A stretch of DNA of 33,787 nucleotides from Phycisphaerae bacterium (lineage in GTDB: Bacteria; Planctomycetota; Phycisphaerae; UBA1845), in assembly GCA_029260035.1 (NCBI GenBank), contig JAJDEA010000139.1:1-33787 (forward strand), written 5' to 3'. Position numbers and translations under genes: made by a program. This document shows, piece after piece, positions 25,984 through 33,787 of this stretch (within the stretch, counting starts at the first letter, position 1; the number at the start of each line of letters is the position of its first letter). The notes beneath the pieces are model-generated. The model was not told the DNA's origin. It worked only from the letters and a program-made list of their open reading frames with translations, and ran no database searches.

Positions 25984-27714
25984 ATGGATAAGAGAACGAA
26001 AATTCTTGTTGGTTCCTTCGGTCTGATGATTGCGTACGGCCTATTTTCGTCCGTGGTCTATCCGAAGTGGGTCGAGCCGTTGCTCACGATCGATGATCGT
26101 GTCGCGGAACGGCAGGAGGAACTTGATAAGCTCGAAGAAGGTGAAAAGAAAGTAGCCCAAGCTATATTCGCCTATCGCGATTATGCAAATCGGGCTGGTT
26201 CGATGGATGTTGGCAAAACTGAGCATGCGGTTCGCGAGAAACTCAATGCGCTGATCCGAAAATACAAACTCAAAGATGCCAATGTTGCCGCGAACCGAGG
26301 CAGCAAGGATCGTACGACGCTCATCACTAAACAAGTCATAACTGTGACAGCTGTAGGCACGTTGGAGTCGGCGATCAAGTTTTTGCGTGATGTCGAAGAG
26401 TTCCCACAATTGGCTCGTGTTGGCAATACCACGATTTATCCTTCGACTTCGTCGCGCAAACGTCGCAAGCAACGAAATGCGATCGAGATGGTCAATCTTC
26501 GCGTGCCGCTTGAGGTTTGGGTTTTGCCTCAACAGAAAATCGTCGGGCGTAAGCTGAAAGATGGTGATCTACGGCAACCCGAGAAATTCGTCCGACACAG
26601 TAATCGGAGCTATGCGGATATTTGGCAGCGGACGCCGTTTAGCGAATACATTCCGCTCGATCCATTGGTTGTGCGTGCTAATCGGACAGTCGCGTCACGG
26701 CCCGGTAAAACAGTGACACTTTCCGTATCGGCGACAGGCGGCGACGGTGAATATACTTATCTATGGAGTCCAGCCGATGGTCTGGACAATCCCAAGATAG
26801 CAAGACCCAAGCTAAATCTATCCGATGTTGGCAAGTTCGATTACACGGCGACGGTTTCGGATGGGAGTGGGAACAAGGATTCGTCGACTGTCTTGGTCGA
26901 AATCGTCGAGCCTCCCCAAGTCGCGAAAAAACCGCCCCCCCCCGTTCAACCTACGCAGCCTGCTCCCAAGATTCGCGGCAAGTCGAACAAGCGTCGCGAT
27001 ATGGTCTTGAGTGTGGCGCTGGTAAGTTCGGATGAGGAAGAGAGCGATGGCGAAATCGTCGTTTATAACACCAAGACGCGCGACAGTTCGTTTTATTCGC
27101 TTGGCGAAGAGTTTGAGGGCGGGGAGTTGGTTTACGTTCATCCGCACGGTGCGGTCGTTTCATGGGAAGGTCAATACTTCATCTATCCGATCGGCGGTTC
27201 GTTGGCTGAGGATGTCAAAGCAGATGAGGCGGAAGGATATCCTACGCTCCAGTTTGCTGCCTATCGGCATCGCGACGCTGCTGAAGTGATGGACGAAGAG
27301 GGGTCCGGCGATCTAATACAAGAAGGCGACGACGCGGTGGAGCTAGACTCCGCGCAAGATAAGTCCGATCCAGCCGACCCGAAAGCGAAACCTGCAGATG
27401 TTCCGGGTGTACAAAATGGGAAGGCCAAGGACGGGCAAAAGGGCAATCAGACGCCTGATAACAAGGAAACCGGCTCGCGACCGGCGGCTAAGCCCGCTGG
27501 AAATGCTGCACAAGCGCCAACCAGGGCGAATGCCAAAACGGATGGTAGGGCGAAGTCTGATGCCGGAAACCGTGGGAAGAGAAAGTCTCCCGCGCCGAAT
27601 ACCGCCAAGCCGAAATCGCCTGAAGCTGATGCACGTGAACGAGCACGCAAAGCAGCGGAGCAACGAAAGGCCCGGCAGAGGATGATCGAGAGGAACCGGC
27701 GGACAAGAAAGTAG
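25984..27714 (+). CDS. Fusion of GspM/PilO-like, PKD-like and GspC/PilP-like (HR) domains
   Basis: 576 residues. There is one N-terminal membrane segment (~8-25), then a coiled coil (33-75) and a PilO/GspM-like ferredoxin fold (~100-185). Residues ~226-310 look like a PKD/Ig-type beta domain (SATGGDGEYTYLWSPADGL, YTATVSDGSG). Residues ~337-405 match the pattern of the GspC homology region/PilP: LSVALVSSDEE, GEIVVYNTKT, YSLGEEFEGGELVYVH, VVSWEGQYFIYPIG. The tail (~440-576) is Lys/Ala/Pro-rich and disordered. In T2SS the GspC homology region contacts the N0 domain of GspD, and the gene is directly upstream of the secretin-like gene. No separate gspC is present, so this protein may carry both the GspM and GspC roles. 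The ATG at 25984 has only a weak AGAAAG site. Confidence 0.75.
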   Translation: MDKRTKILVGSFGLMIAYGLFSSVVYPKWVEPLLTIDDRVAERQEELDKLEEGEKKVAQAIFAYRDYANRAGSMDVGKTEHAVREKLNALIRKYKLKDANVAANRGSKDRTTLITKQVITVTAVGTLESAIKFLRDVEEFPQLARVGNTTIYPSTSSRKRRKQRNAIEMVNLRVPLEVWVLPQQKIVGRKLKDGDLRQPEKFVRHSNRSYADIWQRTPFSEYIPLDPLVVRANRTVASRPGKTVTLSVSATGGDGEYTYLWSPADGLDNPKIARPKLNLSDVGKFDYTATVSDGSGNKDSSTVLVEIVEPPQVAKKPPPPVQPTQPAPKIRGKSNKRRDMVLSVALVSSDEEESDGEIVVYNTKTRDSSFYSLGEEFEGGELVYVHPHGAVVSWEGQYFIYPIGGSLAEDVKADEAEGYPTLQFAAYRHRDAAEVMDEEGSGDLIQEGDDAVELDSAQDKSDPADPKAKPADVPGVQNGKAKDGQKGNQTPDNKETGSRPAAKPAGNAAQAPTRANAKTDGRAKSDAGNRGKRKSPAPNTAKPKSPEADARERARKAAEQRKARQRMIERNRRTRK

Positions 27715-27821
27715 CCCAGCCGAGGAACCAGGTAGTTCTGTCTGGAACTGCGTTTGGCTTTGAGCGTTAGAATGATTTTTGTATGCGAGCTACTGTGCTC
27801 GCGGGTAGGAGAATAAGAACG

Positions 27822-30800
27822 ATGGCGACCAATACGAAAACATCCAAGCGCGTCCTGCCCATGATATTGAGCTTTTTGCTTGTACTTCTAGTCGGCCTGC
27901 AATCGGAACCGGCATGTGCTGCCTTGACCGATACGTCCAATGTCGCTCAGAAAGAGAAAAAGCGACCAAGAAAGAAGCCGGAAGAAAAACTGGAAAAGAA
28001 AGCAACGCCTAGGCCTGATGGCGGCAAGCCTGTCTCTCGGCCCAAGAAGAGGCCGGCGAAAGCGGGTAAGAAACCAGCTCAAAAGCCTGTCGCGGGGAAA
28101 AAAGGGGCTTCACCTGAAGAGGTGGTGATTCCCGCCAATATGCAGAAGAAAATTGACGACATGATGAAGAAGGCGCCGTCTCAGCCTTCAAAACGAGCGG
28201 CAAAACCAGCACGACCATCACCGAAGCGTACTCCGTCTGCGAGTGGCAAGACGAAACGACGTACGCCGACCCCCGCGCGTGCGGGTTCAAAATCTGGACT
28301 TAGTCGGCCTAAAGCGGGACGAAATCCGAAAGCGCAAAGAAGGCCAGCCGGTCGCGCCGCGAAGAAAGTTGGCGCGGAAGGCGACGCGGGCGAGCCAGTC
28401 AATATTGAGCCAACCCAAAAGAACGTACGAGCCGAGGACCGCAAGTACCAATTCAGTGTCGTGGATGCGCCTTACGTTGTCTTGATCGAAACGATCGCCC
28501 GCCACACTGGATTGGGTGTCATAGGAGAGGCACCTCCGGACGGGTTGGCGACGTTTGTCACCGAGGAAGAATTGAGCTTTGACGATCTTCTCTGGCGGGT
28601 TCGGACGCTTTTATTTAACTACAAGCCAATAGACCCATACTGGCTCTTGCGTGAAGAAACGCATCTCCGAGTTTTGCGCGTCGTCGATTATCTCCGAGAA
28701 TTGCCGCTCAATAAAATGTTTTCGAGTATCGAGGCGTTTCAAGAAGCCGAGTTAAGGCCCGAAGATTTGGTTCTGGTCATGTTTACGCCGAAATCAGGTT
28801 CGCTTGCTGACCTCGAGATTGTGCGCGATTTTCTGCCTGACTATGTGCGTGTCATTCCCATGGAAGATACAAATACCGTTGGTATCTTCGCTCTCGTAAG
28901 CGACATCAATAAGTACCTGAGTCTCGTTGACATTTTTGTTGCACCAGGCGGCAAAGACCCGCGAACGCTCGAAATCATTCCTGTTAAACATCTCTCTGCA
29001 TCTCAGGCGTATGAAAAGCTGCAGGTTTTGATGGATTTCGATAGTGCCCCAACTCGGGCACCTAATACGAGAGCGAGGCAGTCTCGCGGCGCAACCCCAA
29101 GCCCCCTGCTGGGCGTGCCGGAGCCTGATGTGAGCGTTGTTGCTGATGACGCGCAAGGCGTGCTGATTGTTCGCGCTATGCAGAACAAGATCGAAGAAAT
29201 CAAGATGCTTCTTCCTTTGCTGGATAAAGATACGACCGAGCAGTTTGAGCCGGTGTTGATTCCGGTGAATCATGCGGATGTTGATTCGATTATCGCAACG
29301 GTTCAGCAGATTCTCAGTAACTCTCAGGATGCTTCTGTAACGTCCAAACCCAAGGCGAAGCCGCGACGACCTTCTCGGGGCAAGAAGAGTCGCAGCACTT
29401 CCCAGCCAAGCGTAGCTGTCAAGTCGGATGATGTCACGATGCTGGCCCACCCTGCGGGCGGAGCCATCATCGTCTTGGCCAAAATGGCGGATGTAGACCG
29501 AGTTCGAAAGCTCGTCGAGATGTTCGACGTTGCGGATAAGGTCAATCCTGTGCGCATAGCCATTGAGCATGCAACTGTCGATGACATTATTTCTGCTGTA
29601 TCTCAACTTATTCCGGGTGTGGCGGGTGCCGTCAAAGGAAAGCCCGGCTCGGTCGGGCAAGGCGAATCCAGCATCGTTGCTGCTCCTTCGGGCGAAGCCA
29701 TTTGGTTTACCGGTACGCAGCAGGATTTGGATGGTGTCCGCGAACTCATCGCGGAAATGGACAAAGAAGAGGAAGCGCCATCGCTTCACGTCGTCAAGCT
29801 GGAAAACGTCGATCCGTCATTTGTAGCGGGTATTCTATCTCAATTCGATGGCGGACAGGGGTCGACGAGAAAGTCGGCTGGCCCGCGCGGAAAACGTCGC
29901 CCCGTGAAAGCGACGGGTCCGATTGGCAGTGGCTCCAAGTTCACGCCCAATGATGATGACCGTGTTTTGTATGTGCTTTGCACCGAAGCTGAGTGGGATC
30001 GGTATCTTCCCGTAATTGAACAATTGGAGGAAGAGGGGATCACGAAAGCCCCGACGATTGAACTAATTGTCGTGAAACATATCTCGGCAAGCGAAGCGAT
30101 CGAAAAGCTCGAGGCCATGTTGGGCCAGCAAGCCGGCCCGCCCGCCCGCAAAGGCGCGCAAGCTGAAAAAGGGATCACGTTTCAAGCAAGCGGCGAGAAA
30201 GAGTTCATCGTTTTGCGGGCGACCCCAAATGACCTGACTTTGATTCGCTCACTGTTGGCCGAGTTCGATAAGCCAACGGAAATCATTCAACGGTCGTTCA
30301 CCATTCGCCATGCCGATCCGTTAGAGCTCAAAGCGGCCATTGAGACGTTGGTAGGCGGAACGGCGTCAAAGCCTGCCGGCCGGCCTACTCCTCGCAGGGC
30401 GGGTGCCAAAAGTCCAACGTCTGGGGTCGCGACGTCTTCCGGCACGCTAACCATCGTCCAGGTTGAAGACAACCTTGTAGTCAAAACTACGTCGAGCATC
30501 ATGGTGCAAGTAGCGGAGTTCATCGCGGAGTTTGATGTACCAAAGGCTAAGCGTGAGATGCGCGTATACAACGACTTCCCGCCTGGTACAGACTTCGATG
30601 CAATCGTTGATGCCCTTGATGCCATGGCGGGGACAGGAGGAAAAGGCCCTGCACGTGGAAGCGCACGCAAACCCAAGACCCCTGGAAAGCAGGTAGAGGA
30701 AGGTCCGAAGTTCATTCCGCAAGCTGAGGCAGGTAGGATGATCGTAATCGCTCACCCCGATGAGTTTGCGGAAATCGAAACTTTGCTCGAAGTGCTCAAG

Positions 30801-33787
30801 AAGGATATGAACCTAGCGGATGTGATTGTTGAGTTTGTTGTATTAGATCACGCCGACCCGTTTGACGTTGTCGAAAAAGTCGAGCCGATTTTGGATAGAA
30901 AAGTCGCGCATATGATCGCGGCTGGCCAATTGGTTGGTTTCGATGCAGAGGCTGCCGCTACGCCAAAGCCAAAGGTCCGTCCCGGGCTTAAGAAAAATGC
31001 AACGGCATCGAATTCCAAGCCCTATCATCTCGCAGCCGATGGCGTGAACAAGCGAATCGTTATCGCCGCACAACAGATTATCATTGACGAGCTAAGGAAT
31101 CTGGTAGCGTCGTTTGATGTGCCGGGTAGTGCGGCGGAGGAAATTCAGGTTGCGTTTATAGAGGTCGAGCACGCCGACCCGACACAATTAGTTGAAGCTA
31201 TTGATCCTGTATTGGCAATGAAACTCGAGCAGTTTGTAGCCGAGGGGAAGCTGGCTGATCTCGACGAAGGCGAATCTCGTCCCAAAAAGCCAGGCAAGCC
31301 GACGGCACGAATGCCTCGCGTTGGTGCCAAGAATAAGGCATCTCAGAGTGATCGTTATCATCTAGCCGCCGATCCACGGCAGCGTCGGATTGTTATGGCT
31401 GGCCCGCCTATTCTCATTGACGAAGCAAGAGCGCTTGTTGCAGAATTTGATCACCCTGGCGGAACGACGGGCGTTTCCGTCGTGTTTGTGTCCGTAGAGC
31501 ACGCCGATGTTGAGCGTCTTGTCGAGCTGGTTGATCCGTTGCTCGGCATGCAAGTTCAGCAGATGGTCCGCGATGGGATATTGGCATCGGCAGAGGATTC
31601 GATTGCGGCTCCTTCCGCTGGTGGCGCAAAACCGAAGGGCCGTTTGCAGGCCAGAGGTGCGAGAAGCGATAGTGACGTCAAGCGTTATCACTTGGAGGCT
31701 GATCCGCGCAATAAACAGATTGTTGTTGCTGCCCCCGACCCGCTCATCGAAGTTGCCCGCAAGCTGATAAAAGATTTGGACCGGCCGAGTGGCGATGAGC
31801 TGGTCTTTGAAACCGTTCCGGTAAGGCATGCCGACGCAGCGGAAATGGTTGAAACGATCCAGGCGATGATGGGTGTCGCAGCCAAACCGAAATCGATAAG
31901 AATGCCTAAAGGGAAAGGTGCCAAGACTGCGTCCGCGGCGGGCAAAGAGAGCAGGTTTACGATTGTCGAAGCTCCGGGTGGTGGTTCGGTTGTCTTGCAT
32001 GGCCCTGCAGAACGAGTCGCAGAAGCGAAAGCGCGCGTCCTTCACCTCGACGCGATCGCTGTCTCGGGCCGAGATGTGAGAGTCTTCGAGATTCAAAACG
32101 CAGATGTTTCTCTCCTTGTTGATATCATCATCAACACGGTGGGCGTAGAGTCGCAGAAGAAACTACCAGGCAAGCGCGCGATACCTCAAAAGCCTCGCGG
32201 GTCTTTGGTGGAAGAGGAAGAAGACGCATTTGTCACCGAGTTGAAGCGCACGGGGACGGACATTTACCTTCATGCAGATTTGATTGCCAATACAATTGTC
32301 GTTTCGACTACGCCTGCGAAGATGATTGAAGTCGAAGGCTTGATTGCCCAATTCGACACGGAAGATACCAAGCCTTCTCCTGCATTACCCAAGCAGATGT
32401 ATGTACTACAGTTCGCCGATGCCTACGACGCGGCGTATAAGCTGGAAGATCTTTTCGCCACAATGTGGGATCCCAATGACAAGCTGCCCGACGTGGATTA
32501 CTTTGAATCGAGTAATCTCCTGGTTGTGCGGTATCCTGACGAAAATAGATTTCCTGAAATCTCCGAGTTGATAGAGAAGTATATCGACCTTCCGCCGGAT
32601 GAAAAAGTCAAACGAGCCGGCATTCCCGTGCCGACAGGTATGAGTGCCAGAGATGTTGCATTATGGATCAAGCTGAACAATCCAGAGCTTGACGTCGAAT
32701 TGATCGATATATCAACCAACGAGGGTGAGACGCATGGAGTCAATGAGCTAAAGCCCGTTGAAGTGACGTCCGCCAGGCCATGTGTGTTGCCGGCTTCATT
32801 TCAGGCACTTGCCATGAGCGCCATGCAAATGGCGGTTCTTCAAACGGAAGGAAAAGATGCGAAGAAGAAACCAGCGACTCCACGAGCGAAACCTTCCAGG
32901 AATCAGGATAAAAACAAGAAGGCTCAAAGCGATCAAATAGGAGACTTGGTGCGCGAAAAAATGCGCGGGATGAAGAAAGGGGAACAGCCCAAGACGAAAG
33001 GGCAAGCTGATGCGCAAAACCCTACAGGTAAGCCTGAGCGGTCGAAGGGGAGAAAAGGCGAAAAGCTCAAGGTCTATTTCGATCAGGTGACGGGCGATGT
33101 CATTATCGAGGGTGCGGAGAACGTTATCGATGATTCGACCGACTGGGTCGATGAGATCAAGAAAGAAATGGAGCACCGGAACTTCCCGCCCGATATTCGT
33201 ATCCTGCGCGTTCAGTACATCGATGTCTACGAAGCGGAGCGCATTGTCAATGAGATGTTCAATGCAACCAGGCAGCAACAGCAGCAGGCGAGGCAGTCTC
33301 AGCAACGCAATCGTCAACAGCAACTTCAGTTACAGCGTCAGCTAGCGCAGCAACAAGCGAAAGGACAACAGGCAGGTCAACAGCCGGGCCGAAACCAACA
33401 GGGGCGTCAGCCAGCACAGCAGGCAACTCAACTGCCGCCAACGTCCGTTCGTGTTTATGCTGATCCCAGATTGAGGGCGCTCATCGTTCGAGCGGATACC
33501 CATCAGTATCCCGTGATACTCAAACTACTTGCGACGATTGATCGCCCCAAGCCGGTCAACAGTACGCATCGCGTTTATCAATTGAAAAAACTGAATGCCG
33601 CTGACGTCGAAGCGACATTGAAAGATTGGCTAGGCCTGGGTCAGCAGGCTAGTCAAAGGCGACAAGCTCAGCCTGCGCAGCAACGAAGAGGCCGAACCCA
33701 AACTGCCAGACGTGCGACGCCTTCATCGTCCGCTGCGAGCGCTCAATTGCCGGAAACATTGGTTCAGCCTTTACCCGGCGGCGAAGG
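27822..33787 (+). CDS. gspD: Giant secretin-like GspD with about fifteen N1-type modules (3' end outside window)
   Basis: The frame is open from ATG 27822 (AGGAG at 27807-27811) to the window end: 1988 residues with no stop. A signal peptide spans ~1-33 (ACA-A cleavage). Residues ~40-205 are a Lys/Pro/Arg/Ala-rich linker. Residues ~209-295 fit the N0/STN domain (YQFSVVDAPYVVLIETIA, LSFDDLLWRV). Secretin_N (N1-type) modules then follow, each V-x-H/N-A-D-x-x-x-I-x-x-I...D-x-x-N-x-I-V-x-A...I-x-x-L-I-x-x-F-D. Their anchor residues are at about 390, 484, 583, 662, 753, 830, 916, 1010, 1117, 1227, 1336, 1426, 1531, 1799 and 1925, with a possible degenerate one near 325. Basic, Gly/Ser-rich or Gln-rich loops (about 1815-1865) lie between strands. 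Classic GspD has N0 plus N1-N3 in ~650 residues. The outer-membrane barrel domain would lie beyond the window and is not seen. Confidence 0.85.
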   Translation, partial: MATNTKTSKRVLPMILSFLLVLLVGLQSEPACAALTDTSNVAQKEKKRPRKKPEEKLEKKATPRPDGGKPVSRPKKRPAKAGKKPAQKPVAGKKGASPEEVVIPANMQKKIDDMMKKAPSQPSKRAAKPARPSPKRTPSASGKTKRRTPTPARAGSKSGLSRPKAGRNPKAQRRPAGRAAKKVGAEGDAGEPVNIEPTQKNVRAEDRKYQFSVVDAPYVVLIETIARHTGLGVIGEAPPDGLATFVTEEELSFDDLLWRVRTLLFNYKPIDPYWLLREETHLRVLRVVDYLRELPLNKMFSSIEAFQEAELRPEDLVLVMFTPKSGSLADLEIVRDFLPDYVRVIPMEDTNTVGIFALVSDINKYLSLVDIFVAPGGKDPRTLEIIPVKHLSASQAYEKLQVLMDFDSAPTRAPNTRARQSRGATPSPLLGVPEPDVSVVADDAQGVLIVRAMQNKIEEIKMLLPLLDKDTTEQFEPVLIPVNHADVDSIIATVQQILSNSQDASVTSKPKAKPRRPSRGKKSRSTSQPSVAVKSDDVTMLAHPAGGAIIVLAKMADVDRVRKLVEMFDVADKVNPVRIAIEHATVDDIISAVSQLIPGVAGAVKGKPGSVGQGESSIVAAPSGEAIWFTGTQQDLDGVRELIAEMDKEEEAPSLHVVKLENVDPSFVAGILSQFDGGQGSTRKSAGPRGKRRPVKATGPIGSGSKFTPNDDDRVLYVLCTEAEWDRYLPVIEQLEEEGITKAPTIELIVVKHISASEAIEKLEAMLGQQAGPPARKGAQAEKGITFQASGEKEFIVLRATPNDLTLIRSLLAEFDKPTEIIQRSFTIRHADPLELKAAIETLVGGTASKPAGRPTPRRAGAKSPTSGVATSSGTLTIVQVEDNLVVKTTSSIMVQVAEFIAEFDVPKAKREMRVYNDFPPGTDFDAIVDALDAMAGTGGKGPARGSARKPKTPGKQVEEGPKFIPQAEAGRMIVIAHPDEFAEIETLLEVLKKDMNLADVIVEFVVLDHADPFDVVEKVEPILDRKVAHMIAAGQLVGFDAEAAATPKPKVRPGLKKNATASNSKPYHLAADGVNKRIVIAAQQIIIDELRNLVASFDVPGSAAEEIQVAFIEVEHADPTQLVEAIDPVLAMKLEQFVAEGKLADLDEGESRPKKPGKPTARMPRVGAKNKASQSDRYHLAADPRQRRIVMAGPPILIDEARALVAEFDHPGGTTGVSVVFVSVEHADVERLVELVDPLLGMQVQQMVRDGILASAEDSIAAPSAGGAKPKGRLQARGARSDSDVKRYHLEADPRNKQIVVAAPDPLIEVARKLIKDLDRPSGDELVFETVPVRHADAAEMVETIQAMMGVAAKPKSIRMPKGKGAKTASAAGKESRFTIVEAPGGGSVVLHGPAERVAEAKARVLHLDAIAVSGRDVRVFEIQNADVSLLVDIIINTVGVESQKKLPGKRAIPQKPRGSLVEEEEDAFVTELKRTGTDIYLHADLIANTIVVSTTPAKMIEVEGLIAQFDTEDTKPSPALPKQMYVLQFADAYDAAYKLEDLFATMWDPNDKLPDVDYFESSNLLVVRYPDENRFPEISELIEKYIDLPPDEKVKRAGIPVPTGMSARDVALWIKLNNPELDVELIDISTNEGETHGVNELKPVEVTSARPCVLPASFQALAMSAMQMAVLQTEGKDAKKKPATPRAKPSRNQDKNKKAQSDQIGDLVREKMRGMKKGEQPKTKGQADAQNPTGKPERSKGRKGEKLKVYFDQVTGDVIIEGAENVIDDSTDWVDEIKKEMEHRNFPPDIRILRVQYIDVYEAERIVNEMFNATRQQQQQARQSQQRNRQQQLQLQRQLAQQQAKGQQAGQQPGRNQQGRQPAQQATQLPPTSVRVYADPRLRALIVRADTHQYPVILKLLATIDRPKPVNSTHRVYQLKKLNAADVEATLKDWLGLGQQASQRRQAQPAQQRRGRTQTARRATPSSSAASAQLPETLVQPLPGGE
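30814..31790 (+). repeat. Three tandem ~108-residue modules inside gspD from recent internal duplication
   Basis: Three consecutive N1 modules (roughly 30814-31128, 31141-31455, 31465-31790) are much more alike than the others. Each has (D/E)HAD followed by V-E-x-(I/V)-(D/E)-P-(I/L)-L, then M-(I/V)-x-x-G-x-L, then a basic linker, then YHL(A/E)AD, and an (I/V)-V-(I/M/V)-A-(A/G) strand. The HAD anchors are at residues 1010, 1117 and 1227. The even 107- and 110-residue spacing points to tandem duplication. Confidence 0.7.

Noticed and set aside
28794..29789. 331-codon frame on the minus strand opposite gspD
   Set aside because: The plus-strand frame encodes clear secretin N-modules throughout; the antisense product is Arg/His-rich with no recognisable domain.
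33265..33430. CAG/CAA-rich stretch considered as a microsatellite
   Set aside because: It encodes an irregular Gln-rich linker in gspD with mixed CAG, CAA, CGT and GCG codons, not a uniform trinucleotide repeat.

Overview
The window looks like a chromosomal segment of a planctomycete, probably Phycisphaerae-like. This is inferred from family content and was not checked by search. The clues are an extracellular protease with an acidic Asp-Cys-Asn-x-Asn-Gly-x-Pro-Asp-Glu-Cys repeat and a dockerin-like tail, a CxxCGYxLxG zinc-ribbon membrane protein, a DUF2617 protein, a SecD-SecF fusion, and a type II secretion (T2SS) / type IV pilus-like locus with very large, unusually fused components. No phage, insertion sequence, integrase or CRISPR array is visible.

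Left part (1-9.7 kb) is a loose set of mostly single genes. It holds the 3' end of a secreted protein, a membrane protein whose zinc ribbon seems split, a LarA-like (DUF2088) enzyme, an exported M24 peptidase-like protein and, on the minus strand, an astacin-type metalloprotease whose C-terminal domain is a paralogue of the protein at the left edge. A tRNA-Val(UAC), a HisJ-type PHP phosphatase and a DUF2617 protein follow on the minus strand. Spacers contain several hairpins and one short direct repeat.

Middle part (9.7-18.2 kb) is on the plus strand. It has a small putative exported protein, a 1268-residue SecDF with a large SecF periplasmic insertion and a good intrinsic terminator behind it, a membrane-anchored two-LysM protein, a REP-like pair of palindromes, an HTH plus receiver-domain regulator, a 54-residue protein and cytidylate kinase.

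Right part (18.3 kb to the end) is a tightly packed T2SS-type operon in the order gspF-gspG-gspH-gspI-gspJ-gspK-gspL-(gspM/PKD/gspC fusion)-gspD. Many junctions overlap by a few bases. The inner-membrane platform, pseudopilins, GspL and a GspM-like protein are present; no gspE ATPase and no separate gspC is seen. The last gene is an incomplete giant secretin-like protein. At least 1988 residues are visible, with an N0-like domain and about fifteen N1-type modules before the window ends, where a normal secretin has three or four N-domains. SecDF (export across the inner membrane) and this apparatus (export across the outer membrane) would act in sequence on secreted proteins such as the astacin-like protease. 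This giant secretin together with the GspM-PKD-GspC fusion is the best candidate for an undescribed variant system here.
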